Origin: Robiginitomaculum sp.
GTDB taxonomy: Bacteria > Pseudomonadota > Alphaproteobacteria > Caulobacterales > Maricaulaceae
NCBI GenBank assembly: GCA_021776525.1
Contig: JAJFFT010000006.1
Location: 372,001 to 436,000, forward strand
Length of the DNA: 64,000 nt
Direction: 5' to 3'
Below are positions 47,325-56,446 of the stretch, in pieces. The translations under genes and the position numbers were made by a program. How positions within the stretch are numbered: the first letter of the stretch is position 1; every line of letters starts with the position of its first letter. Under the pieces are notes generated by a model that saw nothing but the letters and a program-made list of their open reading frames with translations, was not told the origin of the DNA and searched no databases.

Positions 47325-48292
47325 GTGCAGGCGCTCTCATTATCTGTTTTGGACCGCTTGGACGCATGGTCGACGCAATTGCGGCGGCTCAGCGCCTGCG
47401 TGAGCAAAATACCCACGAGCGCCTGACATTGTTGACCGTGCCTAATCTGGCGGTTTTGGCCAAATCATCTTCGCTGTTTGATGATGTCAGCACCGTAGAG
47501 CCGTGGCAGAACCCGACGGCCCTGCGCACGCTGGTTCAGGCCCTGAAGAAAAGAAAATTTGAACGTATTTACGATCTGGAACGCTCCAAACGCAGTCATC
47601 AATTGCAAAGTGCGTTTGGGATGTTTGGGCCACCATTTGCCGGAACGGCACGGCGGTCCAAATGGCGGTTGACCGCGCCGATTGCCCACCCGATTGATGC
47701 CGATGCGGCTTTGCTGGATATCGTCGGTATTGGTGGCCAGCACATTGCGCCGACACCCGGGCCGGATGGGCAATGGTTATTGCGTCGCCGCGCCGGAGCG
47801 CCATCATTGGAGCCGGCCTTTTTTGGTCTCGAACGTGATTATATCCTGATCAATCTGACCCGCGATGATCCTGGGCCGCGCTGGCCCAATGTGCCGTTTG
47901 CCGCACTGGCCCGGGCCATTGTTGAAGCCGGCATGGGGTGCGCACTGGTCGGGACCATCAATGACCGCGTTCATGCCCGCGAGATCGCGCAGATTGATAC
48001 CCGCGTCAAAGACCTGTGCGCCCGCGCCGATTATTACCAGCTGGCAGCATTAGGGGCCAAAGCCAAAGCGGTCGTCGGCCATGCCGATGGTGCGGCACGC
48101 CTGGCCTGTGCCGCAGGGGCGCGCACCATCACCTTGCACGAAGGCCATGCGGATGCCGACGCCCATGCACCACGCGGCACCGGCGCTGTAGCTTTTGTCA
48201 GCACGGCATTTGAAGGCCTGACAGCGCGGTCCGTTGTTGATGTGCTGGGTATGTTTGGTGCGTTTGACCGCAAGAGAACCGCCAAAAAATGA
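47321..48292 (+). CDS. GT9-family (heptosyltransferase-like) glycosyltransferase
   Basis: The 323-residue protein has ALIICFGPLGRMVDAIAAA at its N-terminus, a GPRWPNVPFAALARAI segment, and KAVVGHADGAARLACAAGARTITL, the donor-binding pattern of the ADP-heptose:LPS transferase group. It is translationally coupled to the GT4 enzyme, consistent with one LPS-core or surface-glycan pathway. Acceptor and sugar are unknown. Confidence 0.86.
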   Translation: MSAGALIICFGPLGRMVDAIAAAQRLREQNTHERLTLLTVPNLAVLAKSSSLFDDVSTVEPWQNPTALRTLVQALKKRKFERIYDLERSKRSHQLQSAFGMFGPPFAGTARRSKWRLTAPIAHPIDADAALLDIVGIGGQHIAPTPGPDGQWLLRRRAGAPSLEPAFFGLERDYILINLTRDDPGPRWPNVPFAALARAIVEAGMGCALVGTINDRVHAREIAQIDTRVKDLCARADYYQLAALGAKAKAVVGHADGAARLACAAGARTITLHEGHADADAHAPRGTGAVAFVSTAFEGLTARSVVDVLGMFGAFDRKRTAKK

Positions 48293-48401
48293 GATGTGTG
48301 CTTGATCCGCCGCTGACCTTTCTCCATAAAGCCGAACTAATGATTATACATGGTGCCCTTTGGCATCTATGATCAGCATATAAATGCTTTCGCGGTCAAA
48401 A

Positions 48402-48415
48402 AGGAGATCACCATA
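48402..48415 (+). promoter_or_regulatory. strong Shine-Dalgarno with ATA start of infC
   Basis: AAGGAG is followed after 6 nt by ATA (48413-48415). The translation from it ([18 protein letters not shown]) is the typical N-terminus of alphaproteobacterial IF3. In enterobacteria infC uses AUU, and IF3 represses its own translation by rejecting that codon; an ATA start here would give the same control. The upstream ATG at 48350 has no ribosome site and adds non-family residues. Confidence 0.85.
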
Positions 48416-48952
48416 GCCCGCCGTCCAGTCGTCGCCGCCCCTGCCAAAAAGAAGGGGCCACGTGTGAATAAAGATATCGAGGCCGAACAGGTCCTCCTCA
48501 TTGATCAAGATGGTGAAAAGCAAGGCATGATGCCCTTGCATGCCGCGCTGGATGCTGCGGCCGAAGCCGGCCTTGATCTGGTCGAGGTTGCACCCAACCC
48601 CAAAGCCCCGGTTTGTAAAATCCTCGACTATGGGAAGTTGCGCTTTCAGGAACAGAAAAAACGCTCGGAAGCCAAGAAAAAGCAAAAATCTGCTGATCTC
48701 AAAGAAATTAAAATGCGCCCCAATATCGACGTGCATGATTATCACGTCAAAACCAAAGCCATGACCCGGTTTTTTGATCAGGGCGATAAGGTCAAAGTGA
48801 CGATCCGCTTTCGTGGCCGCGAAATGGCGCACCAGGACCGGGGACGTTCTTTGCTGGAACGGGTCCGCGAAGACTTTGCGGAAACCGCTAAGGTCGAGTT
48901 CGAACCCAAGGTTGAAGGCCGGTTGATGATGATGGTGCTGGCACCGCGCTAG
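48413..48952 (+). CDS. infC: translation initiation factor IF-3 (ATA start)
   Basis: The 179-residue protein has the IF3 N-domain ([42 protein letters not shown]), a lysine-rich linker ([11 protein letters not shown]) and the C-domain ending MMMVLAP, which carries [17 protein letters not shown] and [10 protein letters not shown]. It prevents premature subunit joining and checks start codons. Position 1 is ATA (see the site entry). rpmI/rplT do not follow; the next gene is an acyltransferase. Confidence 0.95.
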   Translation: MARRPVVAAPAKKKGPRVNKDIEAEQVLLIDQDGEKQGMMPLHAALDAAAEAGLDLVEVAPNPKAPVCKILDYGKLRFQEQKKRSEAKKKQKSADLKEIKMRPNIDVHDYHVKTKAMTRFFDQGDKVKVTIRFRGREMAHQDRGRSLLERVREDFAETAKVEFEPKVEGRLMMMVLAPR

Positions 48953-48988
48953 CACCTGCCGCTCTTTCTCGGGGTATCCAAAACATGA

Positions 48989-49017
48989 GCCGCCAGGCAC
49001 GCCTACGCCCTGGCGGC
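48989..49017. terminator. hairpin after infC
   Basis: A 9-bp perfect stem GCCGCCAGG / CCTGGCGGC with an 11-nt loop lies 37 bp after the infC stop. There is no T-run after it, so it is a weak or factor-assisted terminator, or a processing/attenuation structure. Confidence 0.45.
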
Positions 49018-49042
49018 GTGTGGACTTTGGGTTCTGCATAAC

Positions 49043-49057
49043 TGGCACAGCCCTTGC
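49043..49057 (+). promoter_or_regulatory. sigma-54-like promoter sequence upstream of the acyltransferase
   Basis: TGGCAC-N5-TTGC has the same 12-bp GG-to-GC spacing as the psp promoter. Transcription would begin about 49069, nearly at the ATG (49071), so a transcript would be essentially leaderless. This could be a chance match or mean that the real start lies downstream. Confidence 0.25.
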
Positions 49058-49070
49058 GTTTCATGCCGCT

Positions 49071-50171
49071 ATGAGCATCAAAACGGCACAAAACCGCGCC
49101 ATAACCCTGGCGGCGGCCCTCGACAAACCCGACAACCTGTTGACTCCCATGCGTCTTCTTTTGGCATTGGGGGTCTTTTTGGGACACAGCTTTGTTGTGT
49201 TTTTGGGCAATACCGGGCCTGAACCGCTGATTGCCTTTGATATCACCATATCTTATGCGGCGGTGAACGGGTTTTTTATTCTGTCGGGATTATTGATCAC
49301 CCGGTCTTTTGATCGCAATCCGGACATCATCCGTTTTGTAACAGCCCGCCTGTTGCGCTTGTTCCCGGCCCTGATTGTCCTATCTTTGGTTGCGGTTCTG
49401 ATCTTCGGGCCAATCTTTTCTCCTTTGAGCCTTGCGGCCTATTATAGCGATATCACCATTTGGCGTTATCTGTGCGATGTGTTGACCTTTGGTGATACCT
49501 CTGGCGGGCCGCCGCACATTTTCCCCAACAACCCCTGGGCCGGTGAGTTTTCCGCATCCTTGTGGACCTTGCGTTACGAGGCACTGGCCTATGGCGGCAG
49601 TGTTGCGCTGGGCATTATGGGCTTGTCCCGAACCCGCAGCCGCGTTCTGGCCATTTATATTTTATCCGTTCTGGCCTTTATGGCGGTGCGCATCGTTCCC
49701 GATATGCTGCCGTCGCAAATGCTGGATGTAACGCGCCTTGGCAGCGCCTATTTACTGGGTGCGGTGCTTTATGCCTGGCGTCACAGTATCACAATCAACC
49801 TCAAAACGGCACTGGGCCTCAGCCTGTTGGCGCTGGTGTTCGGACCAACGGCCTCTTACGAAATTATCCTTAACTTTGCGCTGGCCGCCTGGGTGCTGAT
49901 CATTGGCTTTGGCCTGCCGGCAGCCTTTGCGCCGTTATCGCGCATGCCCGATCTGTCTTACGGCATATATATCTGGCAATGGCCGGTGATGCAGAGCCTG
50001 TATCATATGGGCCTTGCACACAATGCGTATTCCATGATGGCCATGGCCATGCCGATCAGCATCGCGATTGCCGCCACCTCATGGTTTTTGTTTGAAAAAC
50101 CGGCTCTGGTTTATAAAACGCCTTTGGCATTATGGATCAAAAGCCGCATCACATCCCGTAAAATTGCCTGA
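49071..50171 (+). CDS. acyltransferase-3 family membrane protein
   Basis: The product is a polytopic membrane protein of 366 residues with about ten membrane segments. LTPMRLLLALGVFLGHSF contains the conserved R and H of the family, and the SLWTLRYEALAY segment and a C-terminal YGIYIWQWPVM block follow. Such proteins transfer acetyl or other acyl groups to surface sugars. It may modify glycans made by the neighbouring glycosyltransferases. The 3' end overlaps the convergent LOG gene by 23 bp. Confidence 0.88.
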   Translation: MSIKTAQNRAITLAAALDKPDNLLTPMRLLLALGVFLGHSFVVFLGNTGPEPLIAFDITISYAAVNGFFILSGLLITRSFDRNPDIIRFVTARLLRLFPALIVLSLVAVLIFGPIFSPLSLAAYYSDITIWRYLCDVLTFGDTSGGPPHIFPNNPWAGEFSASLWTLRYEALAYGGSVALGIMGLSRTRSRVLAIYILSVLAFMAVRIVPDMLPSQMLDVTRLGSAYLLGAVLYAWRHSITINLKTALGLSLLALVFGPTASYEIILNFALAAWVLIIGFGLPAAFAPLSRMPDLSYGIYIWQWPVMQSLYHMGLAHNAYSMMAMAMPISIAIAATSWFLFEKPALVYKTPLALWIKSRITSRKIA

Positions 50172-50985
50172 TCGCGGCCCAGCCTTCTTCGGCGGTTTCC
50201 ACAAATGAAAACAATTTCAGGTCGTCCGGCGAAATCGTACCTTCTTCGGCCAAGGCTTCGAAATTGATAACCCGCCGCCAGAACTTTTCGCCAAACAGCA
50301 AAACCGGCATAGGGGCAACGCGGCCGGTTTGAATAAGCGTCAGGGTTTCAAACGTCTCGTCCAATGTGCCAAACCCACCCGGAAACACCGCCAAGGCTTT
50401 GGCGCGCATCAGAAATTGCATTTTGCGAATGGCGAAATAATGAAATTGCAGACTGAGCTCAGGCGTTACATACGGATTGGGGGCCTGTTCGTGGGGCAGA
50501 ACAATGTTCAGGCCAATACTTTTGGCGCCCACATCATCGGCACCGCGATTGGCCGCCTCCATCACCCCCGGACCACCGCCGGAACAGATAATCCAGTCAC
50601 GCCCCCCGGTGGCCAGCGCATGGCGCGAGACCATTTGCGCAAACTGGCGCGCCTCTTCATAAAAATGCGCCTTATCCTGTAAACTCTTGATCAGTGCCGG
50701 ATCAGCGGTGCGTACCGGATCAGCGCCTGGGGCCGGAATGCGCGCCCCGCCAAACACCACCACGGTGGAGTTGACATTTTGCTCTTCAAAAACGATCTGC
50801 GCCTTCATCAATTCCAGTTGCAGACGCACAGGGCGCAGCTCATCGCGCAGTAAAAACTCGCCATCATCAAAGGCCAGGCAATACGCACTGGAACAGGTTT
50901 GCGGGGTTTGCGGGCCTTTGCGCAATATATCGCGGTCTTCACCGGCGGTGCGAAAATGGCGGTCTGTTTCGTCCTGATCGGGCAT
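50149..50985 (-). CDS. LOG-family (lysine decarboxylase-like) nucleosidase
   Basis: The 278-residue protein has the LOG motifs SGGGPGVMEAANRGA and PGGFGTLDETFE, which form the nucleotide-monophosphate phosphoribohydrolase site. Members release free bases from nucleoside monophosphates, including cytokinins in plants. An N-terminal extension of about 70 residues precedes the domain, longer than the minimal family. It is convergent with the acyltransferase gene. Confidence 0.9.
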   Translation of the reverse strand: MPDQDETDRHFRTAGEDRDILRKGPQTPQTCSSAYCLAFDDGEFLLRDELRPVRLQLELMKAQIVFEEQNVNSTVVVFGGARIPAPGADPVRTADPALIKSLQDKAHFYEEARQFAQMVSRHALATGGRDWIICSGGGPGVMEAANRGADDVGAKSIGLNIVLPHEQAPNPYVTPELSLQFHYFAIRKMQFLMRAKALAVFPGGFGTLDETFETLTLIQTGRVAPMPVLLFGEKFWRRVINFEALAEEGTISPDDLKLFSFVETAEEGWAAIRQFYGM

Positions 50986-51046
50986 GGCTATCCTTTGGCG
51001 CTAAAACGCCATCGGACAGGATAAACTTTAAGAAACCGCCAAAAAG

Positions 51047-53407
51047 CTAATTATTGACCGTCCGCACAGCAACACTGGTGGCGCCGATGCGTATCCCGGA
51101 AGCCATGGCCTCAACACCGGAGCGATTGATGCCAGGGAAAAAGGGGATGTCTCCATCAGAGAGTACAAAGACCGAAAATGTTGCGGTCTCATTGGCTGCA
51201 AAAGTGCGGGTTACAGTGGTAGACGGCGCAGATAAACAGGCACCCGTTGCAGGGTTCGTCTCGCATATTGAGGGACCGGCCAAAACATTCCCAAAAGATT
51301 TCGGGGTTATGGTGACATCTCCCTCGGCACCAATGTTTATGGTCGAAATGGCATACGCACCAGCTGTGCTGGATGTTGGGATATCAAGAATACCGCCGCC
51401 CGCCGTCGTTTCGGCCAACATTACCAGATCCGGCGATGGATCACGATGCACAACAAGGTCAAGTGTGTTTACGCCCTGGACCACCGGTGCGGGGTCGGTA
51501 TTGCGACAATCAAACACAAAGGGTTGGCGGTCATCATCAATCAGGGTCAATGGTTCCCAACGGACCAGAAACGTACCGATCGCGCCAGGAGCAATATTAA
51601 CAGGGATATTTCTGCCGCCAATGACAGCATTGGTGGCCGGATCGGTTTCCCAGAAGAAGAAATTCGCGGCCACATATTTTTCAGGATACAAGCGGCAGCC
51701 AGCCGCCATTTCCGTTCCGCCATTGGCGATCACCGCAAAAAATGTCACGGCCCCCGGAACCCGGCGAGAACGGCTGGACGGTAAAACAGCCGCCGCTATA
51801 GCCGTAGTTGCCGGCGTGGGCGGGCTATCCAGATCGCGCACTTCGACTGTATAGGGAGACATAGAAAACCTGTTCAGGTTCCCCCCGATCGTTGTTTGCC
51901 GCAACAGCAAATAATGATTATCAGTTTCCGTTGCCGTATATGTTTGCCTGACAAGATGATTGCCGTCAGGCGCGTCTATCAACAAAGTATCCCCGGTAGC
52001 AAACGGTGGCTCAAGAGGTATATTGGGCGCGGGAATACCAGCTTTAATAAAAGCCTGATGCCGGACCAAAGGGGGGGAAAGATCCCATTTCGGACTGCGC
52101 ACTTTAAAATCGTATGTGTGACCCTCGGTCAGAAAAAGGCGATAAATTCCCCCGTCAATATTCACTTCATCCCAAACGCCTGTGGTCACATCATTTAGAG
52201 GAATAAATCCGTACCGCTCTTGGGGGAGGGCTAAATTGCTGCTGGTGAGCGCATAAGGTTGATCGTCTCCAACCAGCACAAAATTGGCTGTTCGACCCAC
52301 ATCCAGCGGAGGATCAAAGGCAAAGCCCTGTGTGGTCAGACCCGGACATTGTTGGTTGGGCCAGACCACATATTTCGTATTGCCAACACCAAAATAAAGC
52401 AGTGGGTTGCTCAAAAGCGGTAAGTCAGGAAAAACGGCGGCCCAGCTTTCTAATGCGGCCGGGTCGCCGCCGCTATGGGGGCGCCAGTTCCCTTTATGCA
52501 TATCACCTAAATTGAAAGCATCATCCAGAACCTGAAATGCAGGAACGGCAAGATCAGAATGCGTCCGTACGCTCAACCCACGGGCATTTTCCAGAATAAA
52601 GGGATCATCATCGCAAATACTATTGACCTTAAACGACATGCGCTGGCCAAACTGGATACGTGTCGCCGCGGTCAGGTCGTCTGAAAAATCATCGTCCGGT
52701 GTCGTTATAGGGTGTTGGATCAGGGACAGTGTCGTCTCGTCTCCTGCAACACCTGACCATTGAATTTCTGTTTTGAATTGGTTCGCACGCGTAACATCCA
52801 ACAGCAATTTACGGCCAGATGCCAAAAGTTGGTTATTACTGTCAAACAGACGAATAGATGCTATGGGACCGTTGCTGATGGGCGGATTACTGACCACCTC
52901 AACCAGCCCGGTTAATCCACTCGTATCGACTGTAAACCGGTCGATATCTTTTGAATTTTGCTGAGAAATCGCTACGGACGAACCTGCGGATAAAATCGCT
53001 CCGGTCACGTTTTCACCCTCGGGAAAATCATCCGCCGGGCTAAGCTCCACGGAATAGTTTCCGGCCCCAAAGCTGCGCGTTACAAAAAGAAAATTAGTTT
53101 CCGCAGATGTTGCGACAAAGGAAAATGCCGTCGCCCCATTTGCGCTGGTTATGACGACACCGTTTTGATTTTCCAGACGCAGTGTGAAGAAAGTGGATAA
53201 TGCGGAAAACTCATAAGAAAAGCCGGGTTGCACCGCAAACGAGAACACATCAACATCGCCGGCAACTTCAATGATGCCAGATATAGCTTCCCCGCTGGAT
53301 ATCGGTGTCGCGGTTGCTGCGGTATCGCCGTGATCGTCCTGAGCCAAAGCAACATTTGCTCTAAACAGGAGCGTCGCAATACTAAAAACTATAAGTGAAA
53401 TGCGCAT
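51047..53407 (-). CDS. large secreted PPC-domain repeat protein of unknown function
   Basis: The 786-residue product has a signal peptide (SLIVFSIATLLFRANVALA). It then has repeated pre-peptidase C-terminal (PPC)-like domains: DDHGDTAATATPISSGEAIS near 24, DDFPEGENVTGAILSAG near 127 and DDDFSDDLTAATRIQFG near 238, each followed by strands such as GDVDVFSFAVQPGFSYEFSA. Later domains are beta-rich with few cysteines, and CARDB-like repeats may fill the C-terminus. PPC domains usually flank secreted peptidases, but I see no catalytic domain. No sorting signal is recognised. It is a lone gene. Confidence 0.85.
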   Translation of the reverse strand: MRISLIVFSIATLLFRANVALAQDDHGDTAATATPISSGEAISGIIEVAGDVDVFSFAVQPGFSYEFSALSTFFTLRLENQNGVVITSANGATAFSFVATSAETNFLFVTRSFGAGNYSVELSPADDFPEGENVTGAILSAGSSVAISQQNSKDIDRFTVDTSGLTGLVEVVSNPPISNGPIASIRLFDSNNQLLASGRKLLLDVTRANQFKTEIQWSGVAGDETTLSLIQHPITTPDDDFSDDLTAATRIQFGQRMSFKVNSICDDDPFILENARGLSVRTHSDLAVPAFQVLDDAFNLGDMHKGNWRPHSGGDPAALESWAAVFPDLPLLSNPLLYFGVGNTKYVVWPNQQCPGLTTQGFAFDPPLDVGRTANFVLVGDDQPYALTSSNLALPQERYGFIPLNDVTTGVWDEVNIDGGIYRLFLTEGHTYDFKVRSPKWDLSPPLVRHQAFIKAGIPAPNIPLEPPFATGDTLLIDAPDGNHLVRQTYTATETDNHYLLLRQTTIGGNLNRFSMSPYTVEVRDLDSPPTPATTAIAAAVLPSSRSRRVPGAVTFFAVIANGGTEMAAGCRLYPEKYVAANFFFWETDPATNAVIGGRNIPVNIAPGAIGTFLVRWEPLTLIDDDRQPFVFDCRNTDPAPVVQGVNTLDLVVHRDPSPDLVMLAETTAGGGILDIPTSSTAGAYAISTINIGAEGDVTITPKSFGNVLAGPSICETNPATGACLSAPSTTVTRTFAANETATFSVFVLSDGDIPFFPGINRSGVEAMASGIRIGATSVAVRTVNN

Positions 53408-53531
53408 GGGCTATACCTTGTTTATATCATACAGTTTCGAGACGTTTACACTGTATATCAAAAAACAAAGTTACAATATACTATTTATTGCCGCATTGAC
53501 CCACACAGTTTATGGCGCGACAATTTCGGGC

Positions 53532-55271
53532 TTATACTTTCTTCAAACTGAAACCATCGCTGCTTTGTGCCGGGCGCAATGCAAACCTAAACGTCACCTT
53601 GGCGGTGAATGTCGGCTGTTTGACACTGGTGGTTGAAATATAATCAGCCAGCGCCTGATCATGGCGCAAAGTGAGGCGGATATAACCGGTATCGTGCACA
53701 TCATGCAAAATGGTATCGGGATTTTTGGCTTCGGTCAGGCGACCAAAATCCACACCCGGTGCCACCACATCGGCAAAGTTACCGGGACTGGATACCCCGG
53801 TGGTGCCCAGTTCGGCCCCGACAATTTCGCCGTCTTCGGCGCGCAAAACCGACGTGTTAAAGTCATGGGTGTCACCGGCCAGTGAAATAAAACTGGACCC
53901 GGCGCGCCGGGCGCGATCATACAGGCGTTCGCGGGCCGCAGGATAACCATCCCAGGCATCAATATTAAGCGGCGGCGAGAACCGCGAGCGCAAAAAGTAT
54001 TCAAACAATAACGGTTGTTTTTTCTTGGCCAGCCATTTCAGCCAGCCTGGCAGAACCTTGATATAATCCGGCGAGAATATTTTCGCCAACAACACCTGGT
54101 TGCCCAATAACTGCCAGGGCTGGCCCGCATCGACCGAACGCTTCAGGCTGTCTTCGACAAAAGCGCCCTGTGCATCCCCCAGCATCCGCCGTTTTGGATC
54201 GCCGACCAGATCATTGGTAAAGCTGGCCACCTTGGCCTGAACGTCCGGGTCATTGGGGTCGGCATCCGCTGGCACCGGAAAGAGCTTCCAGTCCACCTGT
54301 TTCGAGCGCCCCGAAAGACGGGTTTCCAGCATGGTCAGCGTGGCCAGATCACCAAAAGCGAACTCACGCCAAAAGGCCGAACGGGGCTGGCCCGGTGCAG
54401 GCTCGCGGGTTGGGGTCCATTCATAAAACGCGCTCAAAGATGCCGCTTCGCGGGTGGCCCAGCTGCCTTCATCATCCTGGTGGTTTTGTGCGCCGCCGGT
54501 CCAGCTGTCATTGGCGCTTTCATGGTCATCCCAGGTGATGATCCACGGCGCCGCCGCGTGGGCATCCTGCAAATCTGGATCACGATGATATTGCGCGTAA
54601 CGGCGGCGATAGTCATCGAGGCTGATACATTCGTGTTTTGGTTCTGGCACCCGGCCCAAAGCCTCGGCATCCTTGGTCGCAAAACCGCCAAGGCCATATT
54701 CATAGATATAATCACCAAGATGGATGACCACATCAACAGGGGCAACATCGGCAATATGACGATAGGAATGAAAATACCCGGCCGGATGATTAGAGCATGA
54801 CACAATGGCCATATTTAGTTCGTCCAGATGCCCATCTGGCAGTGTTTTGGTGCGTCCCGTGGGCGATGTCTCGCCGTTATCGCCGGTAAAGCGATAATAA
54901 TATTCTGTTCCGGGGTTTAGACCCACAGCCTCAACTTTAAGGGGGGTTATGCCATTGGATGTGGCTGCGGTTCCAATTGAGACCGGTGCCGACCAGACGA
55001 TGGATTGAAAATCTTTATCGCCCGAGACTTCAGCCGTAATCCTTGGCACGGCACCATCCGCACCAATGGCTGTCCACAAAATAACCGCACTTTGCAAGGG
55101 ATCACCGCTGGCCACGCCGTGATTAAAAAGTCCGCCGGGCGCTGCGTCTTGGCGCGCCGTTGGTGCTGGTTTTCCACAAGCAGCCACTGTGCCGCCAACC
55201 CCGGCCAGCGCCAAAGCGCTACGCCGTGTGATCCGTGTGGATGGTTTTTTGACCCCGATTTTTTTACGCAC
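53532..55271 (-). CDS. phoD: PhoD-family alkaline phosphatase/phosphodiesterase
   Basis: The 579-residue metalloenzyme has a Tat signal (ITRRSALALAGVGGTVAAC, also carrying a lipobox-like AAC), then FNHGVASGDPL and the metal-binding IHLGDYIYEYG, TWDDHESAND and LAGDTHDF. PhoD hydrolyses phosphate mono- and diesters in the periplasm or outside the cell using calcium and iron. The start is GTG 55271 behind AAGGAG. Its length is normal. It is divergent from the RluD-like gene. Confidence 0.93.
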   Translation of the reverse strand: MRKKIGVKKPSTRITRRSALALAGVGGTVAACGKPAPTARQDAAPGGLFNHGVASGDPLQSAVILWTAIGADGAVPRITAEVSGDKDFQSIVWSAPVSIGTAATSNGITPLKVEAVGLNPGTEYYYRFTGDNGETSPTGRTKTLPDGHLDELNMAIVSCSNHPAGYFHSYRHIADVAPVDVVIHLGDYIYEYGLGGFATKDAEALGRVPEPKHECISLDDYRRRYAQYHRDPDLQDAHAAAPWIITWDDHESANDSWTGGAQNHQDDEGSWATREAASLSAFYEWTPTREPAPGQPRSAFWREFAFGDLATLTMLETRLSGRSKQVDWKLFPVPADADPNDPDVQAKVASFTNDLVGDPKRRMLGDAQGAFVEDSLKRSVDAGQPWQLLGNQVLLAKIFSPDYIKVLPGWLKWLAKKKQPLLFEYFLRSRFSPPLNIDAWDGYPAARERLYDRARRAGSSFISLAGDTHDFNTSVLRAEDGEIVGAELGTTGVSSPGNFADVVAPGVDFGRLTEAKNPDTILHDVHDTGYIRLTLRHDQALADYISTTSVKQPTFTAKVTFRFALRPAQSSDGFSLKKV

Positions 55272-55333
55272 AGTTCAACTCCTTACGCACAAGCCATCTT
55301 GCTTAGCGCCTCTTGCGCCTCTAATCCACAAGA

Positions 55334-56353
55334 ATGAGTTCAACAGACAATGACGGCGCGGTCCAGCGCATTATCGAAACACCCGAAGACCAACCCTCCG
55401 GCCGGATCGACCGCTTTTTGGCGGACACGCTGGACGACTTGTCACGATCACGCATCAAGGCGCTGATCGAAGAGGGCAGACTTTCGTTCAACGGACAGGT
55501 GCTGAATGACCCATCAGCCAAAGTGCGCCCGCAAAGCCGCTATTGTCTGGACCTGCCTGCACCGCGCGCCGCAACACCGCAGGCAGAGGATATTGCGCTT
55601 CACATTCTTTATGAAGATGAGCACCTGATCGTGCTGGAAAAAGAGATCGGGATGACCGTGCATCCGGCCGTCGGTAATTGGAGCGGCACGCTGGTCAATG
55701 CGCTGCTGCATCATTGCGCCGGGCAATTAAGCGGCATTGGCGGGGTCGAGCGCCCAGGCATTGTCCACCGACTGGACAAAGATACATCGGGGGTCATGGT
55801 GGTGGCCAAAACCGATTGCGCTCATCAGGGGCTGAGCAAACAGTTTGCGGCCCACTCGGTCGAACGCGCTTATCTGGCGCTGGTGCGCGGCGGACCAAAA
55901 CCAAAAGAGGGGCGCATTGAAACCCGTCTGGCACGATCCCAACATGACCGCAAAAAACAGGCCGTGGTGCGCGATCCGCGTTCCGAACACGGTCGCCACG
56001 CGATCACCAATTACAAGGTTTTACACGGCTATGGCCGCGAGGCTGGCCAGCCGGTCGGCAGTCCTGCGGCCAGCATGGTGGAATGTCGCCTAATGACCGG
56101 GCGCACCCACCAGATCCGGGTACATATGGCGCATATCGGTTGCCCGCTGCTGGGCGATCCGGTTTACGGAAAGGTCCGCACATTTCGTAAAATTACCAAT
56201 GCCGAAGGGGAAAACCTGCAGGATTTCAGCCGTCAGGCCCTGCACGCCACCATTTTGGGCTTCACCCATCCGCTGACCAAAGAGACCTTACGCTTTGAAA
56301 CCCCGCCGCCCGCCGATATGCAAAGACTGATCGGCTTTTTAGAGGGGCTTTAG
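55334..56353 (+). CDS. rluD: RluD-type 23S rRNA pseudouridine synthase
   Basis: The 339-residue enzyme has an N-terminal S4 domain (RIDRFLADTLDDLSRSRIKALIEEG) and the catalytic motif HRLDKDTSGVMV; the aspartate of RLDKDT is the nucleophile. LMTGRTHQIRVHMA is the usual RNA-binding block. RluD modifies helix 69 of 23S rRNA; RluC-type activity cannot be excluded. A palindromic repeat follows the stop. Confidence 0.93.
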   Translation: MSSTDNDGAVQRIIETPEDQPSGRIDRFLADTLDDLSRSRIKALIEEGRLSFNGQVLNDPSAKVRPQSRYCLDLPAPRAATPQAEDIALHILYEDEHLIVLEKEIGMTVHPAVGNWSGTLVNALLHHCAGQLSGIGGVERPGIVHRLDKDTSGVMVVAKTDCAHQGLSKQFAAHSVERAYLALVRGGPKPKEGRIETRLARSQHDRKKQAVVRDPRSEHGRHAITNYKVLHGYGREAGQPVGSPAASMVECRLMTGRTHQIRVHMAHIGCPLLGDPVYGKVRTFRKITNAEGENLQDFSRQALHATILGFTHPLTKETLRFETPPPADMQRLIGFLEGL

Positions 56354-56370
56354 GGGGCTTGAACCCTTCA

Positions 56371-56430
56371 TGCTTCGACAGGCTCAGCATGAGGGCGTAT
56401 AATTTTACCTCATCCTGAGCTTGTCGAAGG
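56371..56430. repeat. palindromic intergenic repeat (CTTCGACA...GATGAGG family)
   Basis: The left arm at 56371-56393 (core CTTCGACAGGCTCAGCATG) and the right arm at 56408-56430 (core CATCCTGAGCTTGTCGAAG) are near-perfect inverted copies with two or three mismatches, around a 14-nt AT-rich loop. The word CCTTCGACAAGCTCAGGATG is a known intergenic repeat of many alphaproteobacteria. It lies between convergent rluD and folE and may end transcription. Confidence 0.82.
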
Positions 56431-56446
56431 ATAAGCGACTTTATGC

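Noticed and set aside
53400..53636. 78-codon frame between the PPC gene and phoD
   Set aside because: It overlaps the phoD 3' end and has no ribosome site.
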